NCBI GenBank assembly: GCA_965220895.1
Contig: OZ244850.1
Location: 744,001-808,000, forward strand
DNA: 64,000 nt
Direction of reading: 5' to 3'
Origin: WTFY01 sp965220895
GTDB taxonomy: Bacteria > Pseudomonadota > Gammaproteobacteria > UBA4575
Within the stretch, counting starts at the first letter, position 1, and the number at the start of each line of letters is the position of its first letter. The notes below the pieces were generated by a model. The model saw only the letters and a program-made list of their open reading frames with translations, made no database searches and was not told where the DNA came from. Below, piece by piece: positions 7,212 to 15,635 of the stretch. The position numbers were made by a program, and so were the translations under genes.

Positions 7212-8153
7212 ATGAAGAAGAAAGCCAAGACAATCAGCGCATTTGAGTTCATGGAGATGTTCCCGGATGAGACTTCGGCCCGTGAATGGTTCGAGAAAAA
7301 GCGATGGGGCAAGCAGCGGGTCTGCCCGAAGTGCGGGGGAATGCACAAGATCAAGACTACAGGCCGGGCAGGCTCCTACTGGTGCGGGGATTGCCGGGAT
7401 GCCTTTACAGTTCGCACAGGCACGGTCATGGAATGCTCCCGTGTTCCGATCCGCAAATGGCTGTATGCCATCTATCTGGTAGTCACTTCCCGCAAGAGCG
7501 TATCCAGCCTGCAACTGTCCAAGGAGATCAGTGTCACTCAAAAGACTGCATGGTTCATGTTGCAGCGCATCCGCGAGGCTTGTGGAAATGACTTCGACAA
7601 ACTGACCGGAATTGTCGAGGTAGACGAGACTTACTTCGGCGGCAAGCGCGAGAACATGTCCAACAAGAAGAGAAAGCAGTTGGCCAAGGAGAAACCGGGA
7701 CGTGGAGCGGTTGGCAAACATGCGGTATTGGGAATGCGCGAGCGTGGTGGCAAGACCAAAGCCATGCCGGTTGCCAAGACGGATGGCAAGACACTTCAAG
7801 GCACGATCAAGAAACACGTAGAGCCTGGCTCTGTCATCTGCACGGATGAGCACAGGGGCTATTCCGGCCTTGGCGGGAAAGACTACCATCACAGAACGGT
7901 CAAGCACTCTGCGAAAGAGTATGTCAACGGCATGGCGCATACCAATGGCATCGAGAGTGTATGGGCCTTACTCAAACGTGGATACACGGGCACCTTCCAC
8001 CATTTCAGCCTCAAGCACCTACAGCGTTATGTCGATGAGTTCACCTTCCGGCTCAATGAGGGCGCGTGTGATGTAGACACCATCGACCGTATCAATGCTC
8101 TTGCCAAGAGCATGGAAGGCAAGCGGCTCACGTATCGGGATTTGGTTCGCTAG
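7212..8153 (+). CDS. IS1595-family (ISXO2-like) transposase
   Basis: The 313-residue protein has an N-terminal zinc ribbon (Cys38, Cys41, Cys58, Cys61: CPKCGG...YWCGDC) and the ISXO2-type DDE core. Asp138 lies in VEVDETYFGGK, Asp212 in CTDEHRGYSG, and the third site is HTNGIESVWALLKRG (Asn245/Glu248 with Lys255). Length and motifs are those of a complete enzyme. The start has a GAGGTG ribosome site four bases upstream. It should bind the 24-bp ends and make 8-bp duplications, as seen here. It is the obvious candidate to move the TnpB element, whose outermost 15 bases are the same. Confidence 0.93.
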   Translation: MKKKAKTISAFEFMEMFPDETSAREWFEKKRWGKQRVCPKCGGMHKIKTTGRAGSYWCGDCRDAFTVRTGTVMECSRVPIRKWLYAIYLVVTSRKSVSSLQLSKEISVTQKTAWFMLQRIREACGNDFDKLTGIVEVDETYFGGKRENMSNKKRKQLAKEKPGRGAVGKHAVLGMRERGGKTKAMPVAKTDGKTLQGTIKKHVEPGSVICTDEHRGYSGLGGKDYHHRTVKHSAKEYVNGMAHTNGIESVWALLKRGYTGTFHHFSLKHLQRYVDEFTFRLNEGACDVDTIDRINALAKSMEGKRLTYRDLVR

Positions 8154-9397
8154 ATGGTCAAGAACCGGACCATCTTTACCCGCGATTGTCTGGAAGTCAT
8201 GCGAGGCATGAAGGATGCCTGCATTGATTTGATCTACCTTGATCCACCCTTCAAGTCAGATGCCAATTACGCTGCACCAATAGGCAGTGAAGCAGCAGGG
8301 GCCGAGTTCAAAGACACTTGGGGTCTGTCTGATGTAGACGAGGCATGGCATGGCGAGATTGCCGAAGCGCATCCCGGCCTGTATGAGCACTTGCGGGCCA
8401 CGCGCCTGATACACGGCGATTCCATGATGTCCTACTTGATTTACATGTGCGCCCGCATCATGGAAATGAAGCGGATTCTCAAGCCTACAGGCAGCATCTA
8501 TCTGCACTGCGATCCTACGGCCAGCCACTACCTGAAAGTCGCTATGGATGCCATATTTTGCGGGGGGGGGGGGGGCAGGGCAGTTTTCGTAATGAAATCA
8601 TTTGGCATTACTACAATAAATTCGGCAAGGGAACCCGTGTTTTCGGAAGGTGCTTTGACCAATTACTGTTTTACAGCATGACCAATAATCACATCTTCAA
8701 TCCGCAAAGGGAGTTAAGGGACAAGCCGACAAAACAGCTAGTTCGAGAAAATGTTGATGGCGTTCTGAAAAACAAACGGGGACCTGATGGCAAGGTGATG
8801 TACAGAATTGTTACTGACAAGAAAGTCGATGCGGTCTGGAGAATCCCATGCTTGCAGCCTGCCAGTAAATCCTATCTTGGCTACCCAACTCAAAAGCCGC
8901 TGGCTTTATTGCAGCGTGTTATCAAGGCATCGAGTAACGAAGGTGATTTAGTGCTTGATCCATTTTGCGGGTGCGCTACAGCTTGTGTTGCTGCCGAGGT
9001 TGAGGGCAGGCAATGGATTGGTATTGATGTAAGCCCTAAAGCCTATGGCCTTGTGAGGTCGCGGCTTAAAAAAGAAGTGATGGTCGGGGAAACGGAACAG
9101 GAGGGTGATCACAAATCCATGTATGGCAGCGTGATCCATCGTGCTGACATCCCCAGTGATCGGGATGGCAAACTGTCCAAGGACATCAAGCACGTTCTGT
9201 ACGGCAAGCAAGAGGGCCTGTGTAACGGCTGCGGAGTGCATTTCCCGTTTCGCAACATGACCAAGGATCATATTGTGCCAACAGCACGGGGCGGGCCTAA
9301 CACGGATGACAATTTGCAGTTACTTTGCGGGGCCTGCAACAGCATGAAGGGAGCTGGCACACAAGAGCAATTACTGGCGAGGTTGCAACAGCTATGA
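8154..9397 (+). CDS. Beta-class DNA methyltransferase fused to an HNH nuclease, frameshifted at a G14 tract
   Basis: The ATG follows the transposase TAG with no gap. The first frame gives the target-proximal half: catalytic motif IV DPPF (residues 30-33) and LKPTGSIYLHCDPTASHYLK. At 8562-8575 fourteen G residues shift the frame, and this frame stops at 8681. The +2 frame then continues with FRNEIIWHY, GYPTQKPLALL and the SAM-binding motif VLDPFCGCATA. It ends in an HNH domain (CNGCG..., DHIVPTARGG, NLQLLCGACNSMKG). Motif order IV before I marks a beta-class N6-adenine or N4-cytosine enzyme. A tract of 12 or 15 G would give one protein of about 413-414 residues. I infer a phase-variable or recently inactivated gene; a sequencing slip at the homopolymer is the alternative. 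The fused HNH suggests a one-chain restriction-modification enzyme, unproven. Confidence 0.82.
8562..8575. repeat. Poly-G tract (14 G) inside the methyltransferase gene
   Basis: The run of 14 G follows TTTTGC and precedes CAGGGCAGTTTTCG. Codons before the tract are in the frame of 8154; those after it make sense only in the frame of 8576. In-frame reading needs a G count divisible by 3, so 14 is the OFF state. Confidence 0.85.
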
Positions 9398-9504
9398 AGC
9401 GCGAACAGAAGAAGCGATTTAATGAAATGGTGGAACGGCTGGCGCACTATCGGCCTGCCAGAAAGAAGCCGACTAACCCGAAATCCAAGCCTCAGAAGGC
9501 TTGA
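9394..9504 (+). CDS. 36-residue basic ORF coupled to the methyltransferase-HNH gene
   Basis: The ATG overlaps the preceding TGA as ATGA, a classic coupling arrangement. The product, MKREQKKRFNEMVERLAHYR followed by a Lys/Pro-rich tail, has 36 residues and is strongly basic. It ends 4 nt before the right repeat. I do not recognise it. Its place inside the element makes it cargo; a small DNA- or RNA-binding helper is only a guess. Confidence 0.5.
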   Translation: MKREQKKRFNEMVERLAHYRPARKKPTNPKSKPQKA

Positions 9505-9528
9505 TAGCTGCTAACCTAAGTATATAAT
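9501..9528 (+). promoter_or_regulatory. Outward-facing sigma-70 promoter at the right end of the IS1595 element
   Basis: TTGATA (9501-9506), a 16-nt spacer and TATAAT (9523-9528) make a near-consensus promoter that reads out of the element. The -35 overlaps the stop region of the small ORF and the -10 is in the inverted repeat. It would transcribe the 3' remnant of the split gene and the OmpA/MotB gene behind it. Confidence 0.6.
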
Positions 9529-9532
9529 TCCC
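9509..9532. repeat. Right terminal inverted repeat (IS1595 element)
   Basis: TGCTAACCTAAGTATATAAT followed by TCCC; complementary to the left repeat with one mismatch. Confidence 0.92.
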
Positions 9533-9540
9533 TTTGCTTT
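9533..9540. repeat. Target-site duplication, right copy (IS1595 element)
   Basis: TTTGCTTT, identical to 7142-7149. Confidence 0.9.
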
Positions 9541-10408
9541 CAAGACCAATCCGTGGTTCAACTCCCTGATCGTTCTCGTCCTGCTGGTAGGCCTGGGCTA
9601 CAACTTTCTGCAAGTGGCCAGCCTGATCAAGGAAATTGAATGGATTGAACGTTTCCGCAGCGCGAAAAAGGTCGACCTGTCCGGCAGGGCGACCCCGTTG
9701 CTGGTGCCCATGGCGCACATGCTGGCCCAGAAGACCAGTGACCGCCTGGCCTTGTCCACCTTGTCCATGCGTTCCCTTCTGGACAGCATCACCAGCCGTC
9801 TTGAGGAATCCCGGGATATATCGCGTTACCTGATCGGTCTGCTGATCTTCCTGGGACTGCTCGGCACATTCTGGGGACTGTTGACCACCGTCAGCTCGGC
9901 CAGCGATGTCATCAAGAACATGTCCGCGGACGGGGAGAACAGCTTGCTGCTGTTCGATAACCTGAAGCTTGGTCTGCAGCAACCCCTGTCCGGAATGGGC
10001 ATCGCCTTCAGTTCGTCTTTCTTCGGACTGGCAGGCTCACTGGTGCTGGGTTTCACGGACCTGCTGACCAGCCATGCACAAAGGCGTTTTTTCAATGAAC
10101 TGGAGGAATGGCTCTCCGGGGTCACGCGGCTGTCAGCCGGTACCCTGGTCGATGATTCAAGCGTTCCGGCCTACGTGCAGGCCCTGCTGGAAAAAACCGC
10201 GGACGGCATCGAGAACCTCGAGCGGGCCTTGAGTGGACAGGCGGATGAGCGCTCCCGGCTCGATGACAATCTGCTGGAACTCACCCGGCAGCTGGCGGAA
10301 TTGAGTGAATACCTGAAACGCAACCAGCAGCCGCTGTCGGATGACCTGCGCAATGAACTTCGCATACTGACCCGCACCATCGCGACCTCGCTGGAACAGC
10401 GCAAATAA
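9541..10408 (+). pseudogene. MotA/TolQ/ExbB-like channel protein, 3' fragment
   Basis: This is the remaining part of the gene split at 7149. It keeps a second membrane helix (SLIVLVLLVGLGYNFL), the MotA/TolQ core helices (YLIGLLIFLGLLGTFWGLL and GIAFSSSFFGLAGSLVLGF) and a long helical C-terminal tail. A GTG at 9614 could restart translation, but the product would lack the first two helices. The intact protein would form an ion-driven stator-type channel with the OmpA/MotB-like protein encoded 10 bp downstream. This pair lacks the partner genes of Zorya systems. Confidence 0.85.
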
Positions 10409-10418
10409 CCCGATCCAC

Positions 10419-11453
10419 GTGCAACTCTCCCATACACACCGTCGCAGCATCAATATCTGGCCTGGTTTTGTAGACGCGCTGTCTGCCTTGCTGATCGTGA
10501 TCGTATTCCTGTTGATGATCTTCATGATTGGCCAGTTTTTCCTGAGTACGGCGCTGACGAGCAAGGAACAGACCATTACCGAGCTGGACCAGATCACCGC
10601 GCGTCTGGCCGAGCTGCTGGCTACGGAAAAATCGAACACGGCCGACCTGAGACAGCAACTGCAAACCGCCACCGCCCGGCTGTCGGACCAGTCCGATGAA
10701 CTTGCAGCCCTGCAGGCGGATGCACAATTATTGATGAATTTGCGCCGGCAACTCGAACAGGAGATCGCCGCACTTTCCGGCGAACTCCAGGCCAGCCGGG
10801 AAAGCCTGAAATCGGAGCAACAGCTCTCCTCACGGTCCCTCGCACAGATCGAACTGATCAATCGGCAGATCAAGCGGCTGCGCGGCCAGCTGGGAGCGAT
10901 AGGACAGGCCCTGGGCATTGAAATGGCAGCCGGCGATGAAGACCTGGAGGCGTTTACCCGCGATATCAACCAGTCCCTGCTGCAGATGGTGCAGACGCTC
11001 GCACACTACCGTTCCGACTTTTTTGGCCGTCTGCGGGACGTGCTGGGGGATCATCCGAATATCCAGGTCGTCGGCGACCGGTTTATCCTGCAATCCGAGC
11101 TCTTGTTCGATACCGCCTCGGCCACCCTGGGCGCGAGAGGCAAGCGGCAGGTGGAAATGCTGGCCGGGATCATCAATGCCATGAGCGAGGAAATACCCCA
11201 GGATATCGACTGGGTGATACGCATCGACGGGCATACCGATCGAAGGCAGATCAACACTGCGGAATTCCCCTCCAACTGGGAATTGTCCACTGCGAGAGCC
11301 TTGGCCATCGTGCAGTTCATGATCACGCAAGGAGTCGCACCGGAACGCCTCGCGGCCACCGGCTTTGGCGAGTTCCATCCACTGGACCCGGCATCCAGTC
11401 CACAGGCCTATGCGCGAAACCGGAGGATCGAAATCAAGCTCACCGCCAGGTAG
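10419..11453 (+). CDS. OmpA/MotB-domain protein, partner of the MotA/TolQ-like protein
   Basis: The 344-residue protein starts at a GTG 10 nt after the upstream stop. It has one N-terminal membrane helix (about 14-40, FVDALSALLIVIVFLLMIFM), a long coiled coil (about 45-160) and a C-terminal OmpA-like peptidoglycan-binding domain. That domain has FDTASATLGARGKRQVEML, IRIDGHTDRR and ATGFGEFHPL, and ends NRRIEIKL. The layout is that of MotB-type proteins, which anchor an ion-driven stator to the cell wall. Its partner gene is broken by the IS element, so this protein may now be without a channel, although an IS promoter could still transcribe it. Confidence 0.88.
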   Translation: MQLSHTHRRSINIWPGFVDALSALLIVIVFLLMIFMIGQFFLSTALTSKEQTITELDQITARLAELLATEKSNTADLRQQLQTATARLSDQSDELAALQADAQLLMNLRRQLEQEIAALSGELQASRESLKSEQQLSSRSLAQIELINRQIKRLRGQLGAIGQALGIEMAAGDEDLEAFTRDINQSLLQMVQTLAHYRSDFFGRLRDVLGDHPNIQVVGDRFILQSELLFDTASATLGARGKRQVEMLAGIINAMSEEIPQDIDWVIRIDGHTDRRQINTAEFPSNWELSTARALAIVQFMITQGVAPERLAATGFGEFHPLDPASSPQAYARNRRIEIKLTAR

Positions 11454-11482
11454 GCCGCAGCAGAACGAGTGCAGGAATGCCT

Positions 11483-14400
11483 TCAGGCCGGCGTGATTTC
11501 AGCGTCGCGGCCCGCAGGAGATGCGGCGCTCCCTAGCTGCAGGAAGCTGGGCAGCAGGATCAGCGTGAACACGGTGCTGATCGCCATTCCGCCGACGATG
11601 ACCCCGGCGAATCCCTTGTAGAGCTCAGAGCCCGAACCCGGGAGTACCAGCAGGGGCAGCATCCCGAAAATGCTGGTCAGCGTGCTCATGAAGATGGGCC
11701 GCAGGCGAACCCGCACGGATTCACGAACCGCGTCAGAGCGCGACAGGCCTCGCCGCTCCGCAGCGCGGGCCTGGTGGACCAGCAGGATCGCGTTGTTGAC
11801 GACCAGGCCCAGCAGGACAATAAAGCCAAGCATGGTCAGCAGGTCTGCGGGAAAATTCAGCAACTGCAACATGAGGACCCCGCCCACGGTGGCAAGCGGC
11901 AGGACCAGGATAACCAGGACCCCGTCAACAAAGGATCGAAACAGCGCGCTGATCAGCAAGTAAAGGATGATCACGGCCAGCACGAAGCTGCTTGAAAAGC
12001 CCTGAATGGCCTTTTTCAGGTTGTCGGCAGACCCGCTCAGGCGAACCGCTCCACCCTCGGGCAGTTCCTGCTCGATGACCGGTATGATCTCCTGGTGAAT
12101 CTTGTCGAGCACCACTTCAAGGGGAACCCCGGGGGGCGGGCGCAATTCCAGGGTTACGGTCCGCCGCCGGTCGAGACGGCGGATGAGGTCCGGACCCGCG
12201 GTGCGCGTGACCTCGACCAGTTCGCTGACAGGCAGAACCCCGCCCTTGGGGGTATACAGCGGTATGGCGGCCAGTTCTTCCGGCGTATCCCACGGCTGGA
12301 CCCTGGCGACCACGTCCAGTTTCTCATCGCCATCGAAATAATCGCCGACGAACAGGCCCTGACCCAAGAAGCGCGTCAGCATGGCCATAGTCCCGCGTCC
12401 CCAGCCGACCTCGACCAGGCGGCTCTCCCGGGGCACCATCTGCAACTCGGGCTCGGCCAGCTGCAGCCCGGGTTTCGGGTTGGCCCGTATTCCGGGAAAC
12501 ACCGAGGGGATTTTGAAAAAACCCACCCGCGCAGCGTGCAGCAGGCTTTCGATATCATTTCCCTGGATATTGATGTCGACGGCGGTTCTTCCGCCAACCC
12601 CACTGAACAAGGATGCCTTCTGCACGATGGCAAAGGTATCGGGAAAACCGCTGATGGTGCCTTCCACGACCTTCATGACCTTGTTGACTTCATCCTTGTG
12701 CGGATTCTGTGCCCGTGCACCCAAGAACACCACCCCGGGCTGGGCGACAAAGAAGTAATGCTTGATTTGCGGTGACCTCGTGCCGTCGAGATACGGCTGC
12801 AGGCGTTGGGCGATCACTTCCCCCATTTCCTTCTCGACGTGATCAATATTGACGCCCGGAGGCGGGATCACGATGCCAAACACCAGGTTACGATTTCCTT
12901 CCGGCAAATAGTTCAGCTTGGGGAAAGCCAGGTAGGTGATCGTAATGGCGGTCCCGATCAGGCCGAGGATCCAGACCCAGCGCATCTTCGGTGTGCCGGT
13001 GAGGTCCATGATTATCGAAGTGGCCCGGTCCAGCCAAGACTCCGGTCTGTCGGCAAGCTGCATTTGCGATGTGAACTCATGGGCCGCCACAGGGATCACG
13101 AGGCTGGCGACGAGCAATGATGTCACGGTGGCCACTGAAATCACGATGGCCAGATCCGAGAACAGCTGCCCGCTTTGATCCTTCAGGAAAATGATCGGCA
13201 GAAAAATAGCGACGGTCGTCACCGCAGAGGCGAACAAGGCCGGCCACACCTGCCAGGTCCCCGCTATCGCAGCTTCCTTGGAGGACATGCCCCGCTCACG
13301 CATGCGCACGATGTTCTCCAGTACGATGATCGCGGCATCCATCACCATGCCGACCGCAAATGCCATGCCCGCAAGGGAAACGACATTGATGGTGCGGCCC
13401 GTCATGTTCATCATCACCAGGGCCATAAACAGGCACAGGGGTATCGTCAAGGTGACCACCAGCGTGGGCCGCAGCCTTCTCAGAAACCACCATAAAATGG
13501 CAATCGCCAGCAGCACTCCCAGGCTCAGGCTGTTACGCAACAACTCGATCGCGCTGTCGATGTAGTGAGTCTCGTCGTAGACCTGTTCTATATTCAGGCC
13601 CGCACGTTTAAGGGGCCCCTGGTCGATCTCGCGGACCACTTCCCGGATCCTGCTCATGGTCTGCAACACGTTGACACCCGATTCCCGGTAGGCATTGACT
13701 GCGATCGACTGTCCGCCCTTGGTAATCACGAAGTTGTTGCGATCGACCGTAGCCAGTTCGACACGGGCGATATCCCGCAAAACGATGGCCCGGCCATCCC
13801 GCCATTCCAGGATCAGTTCATTGAGTTGCTGCACGTCCAGTGAGCCGGCATAACGCAATGTGTAGCGCCGTTTGCCGACGCTTGCAGTGCCACCGGAGAT
13901 ATCCTCATTGCCGTTGACCAGGGCGGCAGCCCGGGTCAGATCGATCCCCAGCCCTGCCGCCTTGTAGGGATCGACAGTGATCCTGACTTCATGCTCATTG
14001 CCGCCACGAACCTCGGATAGCGCAACACCGGTGATGCGCTCAAGGCGGGTCTGTACGACGTCCTCGACAAAATTCCGGTAGGTTTCTATAGGTCGGGGGT
14101 TGCCCTCGTTGGGCCGGATGATGAACCAGGCGATCGGCCGCCCCCGGCCCCCTGCCGTGCTGAGCACCGGCTCGTCGGCATCTTCGGGATAGCTGGGAAC
14201 ACGGTTCAGCCGGTTGATCACATCGATCAGTGCCCGGTTCAGGTCGTGTTCCACCTCAAAGGAAAGCGTGATCTTGCCTGTACCGGTACTTGCTTCTGAA
14301 AGCAGTTCCGTCATACCCGAAAGGCCGCGCAGCTGCTTTTCCTGGGGCTCGATGATCTCGGACTCGACCTCTTCCGGAGCTGCCGCCCGCCAACTGGTCG

Positions 14401-14542
14401 AGATCACGATCTCGGGCTGTTCCACGGCGGGAGTCAGCTGGATAGGGAGCTGGGTCAGCGTGACCGACCCAAACAGGATCACCAACAGGCAGCCGACCAG
14501 GGTTGCAGTGGGATTGCCCAATGCAAGTTTGATCGGGTTCAT
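11483..14542 (-). CDS. RND efflux transporter permease (AcrB-like)
   Basis: The 1019-residue protein has the AcrB/HAE layout: helix 1 (LALGNPTATLVGCLLVILFG), two large periplasmic loops and two sets of membrane helices. The RND signature in helix 4 reads GMAFAVGMVMDAAIIVLENI. One Asp of the usual Asp-Asp proton relay is Met here (VMD for VDD), a change from the E. coli AcrB pattern. The gene overlaps the adaptor gene by 4 nt, so the two are translationally coupled. It is the last gene of a minus-strand run that begins with the VTT-oxidoreductase fusion and ArsS. Export of an organoarsenical or another toxic compound is a contextual guess. Confidence 0.9.
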   Translation of the reverse strand: MNPIKLALGNPTATLVGCLLVILFGSVTLTQLPIQLTPAVEQPEIVISTSWRAAAPEEVESEIIEPQEKQLRGLSGMTELLSEASTGTGKITLSFEVEHDLNRALIDVINRLNRVPSYPEDADEPVLSTAGGRGRPIAWFIIRPNEGNPRPIETYRNFVEDVVQTRLERITGVALSEVRGGNEHEVRITVDPYKAAGLGIDLTRAAALVNGNEDISGGTASVGKRRYTLRYAGSLDVQQLNELILEWRDGRAIVLRDIARVELATVDRNNFVITKGGQSIAVNAYRESGVNVLQTMSRIREVVREIDQGPLKRAGLNIEQVYDETHYIDSAIELLRNSLSLGVLLAIAILWWFLRRLRPTLVVTLTIPLCLFMALVMMNMTGRTINVVSLAGMAFAVGMVMDAAIIVLENIVRMRERGMSSKEAAIAGTWQVWPALFASAVTTVAIFLPIIFLKDQSGQLFSDLAIVISVATVTSLLVASLVIPVAAHEFTSQMQLADRPESWLDRATSIIMDLTGTPKMRWVWILGLIGTAITITYLAFPKLNYLPEGNRNLVFGIVIPPPGVNIDHVEKEMGEVIAQRLQPYLDGTRSPQIKHYFFVAQPGVVFLGARAQNPHKDEVNKVMKVVEGTISGFPDTFAIVQKASLFSGVGGRTAVDINIQGNDIESLLHAARVGFFKIPSVFPGIRANPKPGLQLAEPELQMVPRESRLVEVGWGRGTMAMLTRFLGQGLFVGDYFDGDEKLDVVARVQPWDTPEELAAIPLYTPKGGVLPVSELVEVTRTAGPDLIRRLDRRRTVTLELRPPPGVPLEVVLDKIHQEIIPVIEQELPEGGAVRLSGSADNLKKAIQGFSSSFVLAVIILYLLISALFRSFVDGVLVILVLPLATVGGVLMLQLLNFPADLLTMLGFIVLLGLVVNNAILLVHQARAAERRGLSRSDAVRESVRVRLRPIFMSTLTSIFGMLPLLVLPGSGSELYKGFAGVIVGGMAISTVFTLILLPSFLQLGSAASPAGRDAEITPA

Positions 14543-15594
14543 GGGTCCGCCAGCAGCGGTCGCACCTTGACTACCATCCCAGGCTGAAGGTTCTCGCCGC
14601 CGCGTGTGATGACCCGGTCACTCTCCTGGATGCCGCCGATCACTTCGATACTGTCCGACTCGGCGATCCCGGTTTGCACAGCGACTCTCTCCGCCACCGA
14701 TTGATCACTCACGCGAAACACATACACCCCCTCCCGGCGCAGCACCAGGGCATCGCGTGGCACCAGCACCACTTCCCTGGGGTGCGCCGTAGGGATTGCG
14801 ACGCGCAGCAGGGTGCCCGCACTCAGGGATGCATCCGAGATGGAAATACGCAGCTCATACAGCCGGGACAGGTCCCCGCCGATCGGCACCAGGGTGCGCA
14901 CCCGGCCCGTGCCATTGAATTTTCCATGGCTGTAGGTCAACGGTGTGCCAAGCGTCACAAAGGGCAGTGCACTGGACGGGATGTGCGTTTGTATCTCGAG
15001 ATTCTTGCTGCTGACCAGCCGCACGATGGCCTCCCCCTTGTCGGCCCACTCGCCAGCCTGCAGCCTGCGTTCGGATACGATGCCGTCAAATGGAGCGATG
15101 ATTTGCGTGCGCCGCAAGTGTTCTTCGGCCTGCGCCAGGCGGGCTTTTGCAGAGAGGATGTTGCTGTGCGCGACCGACTGGTCCCTGCGGGCCGCATCCA
15201 CCTGACTCATTGCAATGTTGTTGTCCGTCAGGAGTTCGCTGAACCGTTCCACCTGGCGGGAGTGATACTCGTACTTGGCCTGTTCGCTCTGGATGATGGA
15301 TTGCTCTTCGATCAGTTGCTGGCGGATGAAGACGTCATCCATTTTTGCCACCGTTTCACCTTTTTGAAAGCGGCTGCCGACATCGGCAACCCACGTCAGG
15401 TGCCCTGGGACCTCACCCGCCAGATAGGCATCGTCCCGACTGATGAGCGTGCCACTGTACAGGACGGTGGGCGAGACACTTCTTTTCACTGCCGGCTCTG
15501 TGACCACAAACACAGGAGGCATTTCCATCCCCTCCTGTGCATGACCCGTCACCGCAAAAAGGGTCAGGGCAATGTGTACTAGCAATATTCTCAT
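14539..15594 (-). CDS. RND efflux periplasmic adaptor (membrane fusion protein)
   Basis: The 351-residue protein has a signal peptide (MRILLVHIALTLFAVTGHAQ). A lipoyl/barrel-sandwich half-motif (LAGEVPGHLTWVADVGSRFQ) is followed by a helical hairpin (about 95-150), the second half-motif (IIAPFDGIVSERRLQAGEWA), and beta-barrel and membrane-proximal domains. It links the RND pump to an outer-membrane channel. No outer-membrane factor gene is in the window. The gene lies 41 bp after arsS. Confidence 0.9.
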   Translation of the reverse strand: MRILLVHIALTLFAVTGHAQEGMEMPPVFVVTEPAVKRSVSPTVLYSGTLISRDDAYLAGEVPGHLTWVADVGSRFQKGETVAKMDDVFIRQQLIEEQSIIQSEQAKYEYHSRQVERFSELLTDNNIAMSQVDAARRDQSVAHSNILSAKARLAQAEEHLRRTQIIAPFDGIVSERRLQAGEWADKGEAIVRLVSSKNLEIQTHIPSSALPFVTLGTPLTYSHGKFNGTGRVRTLVPIGGDLSRLYELRISISDASLSAGTLLRVAIPTAHPREVVLVPRDALVLRREGVYVFRVSDQSVAERVAVQTGIAESDSIEVIGGIQESDRVITRGGENLQPGMVVKVRPLLADP

Positions 15595-15635
15595 ATCCGT
15601 GTGTGAGACAGGTTACAGCAGGCCGACTACAGCGA

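Larger units (their letters stand above)
7150..9532 (+). mobile_element. 2383-bp IS1595-family (ISXO2-like) element with methyltransferase-HNH cargo
   Basis: The ends are 24-bp inverted repeats (7150-7173 and 9509-9532, one mismatch) that begin GGGAATTATATACTTA, with the 8-bp duplication TTTGCTTT outside. Inside, in order and on one strand: an IS1595 transposase, a DNA methyltransferase-HNH fusion starting on the very next base, and a 36-codon ORF overlapping it by 4 nt. Some IS1595-family members are known to carry passenger genes; this arrangement fits that group. The element splits a MotA/TolQ-like gene. Confidence 0.9.

Noticed and set aside
8447..9397. A separate second methyltransferase gene starting at an ATG at 8447
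   Set aside because: The residues before the G tract in that frame resemble nothing, while both halves join into one beta-class methyltransferase if the G count changes; it is a shadow start.
7052..11453. Zorya anti-phage system (ZorA/ZorB)
   Set aside because: A MotA-like and an OmpA/MotB-like gene are present, but no ZorC, ZorD or ZorE genes lie nearby.
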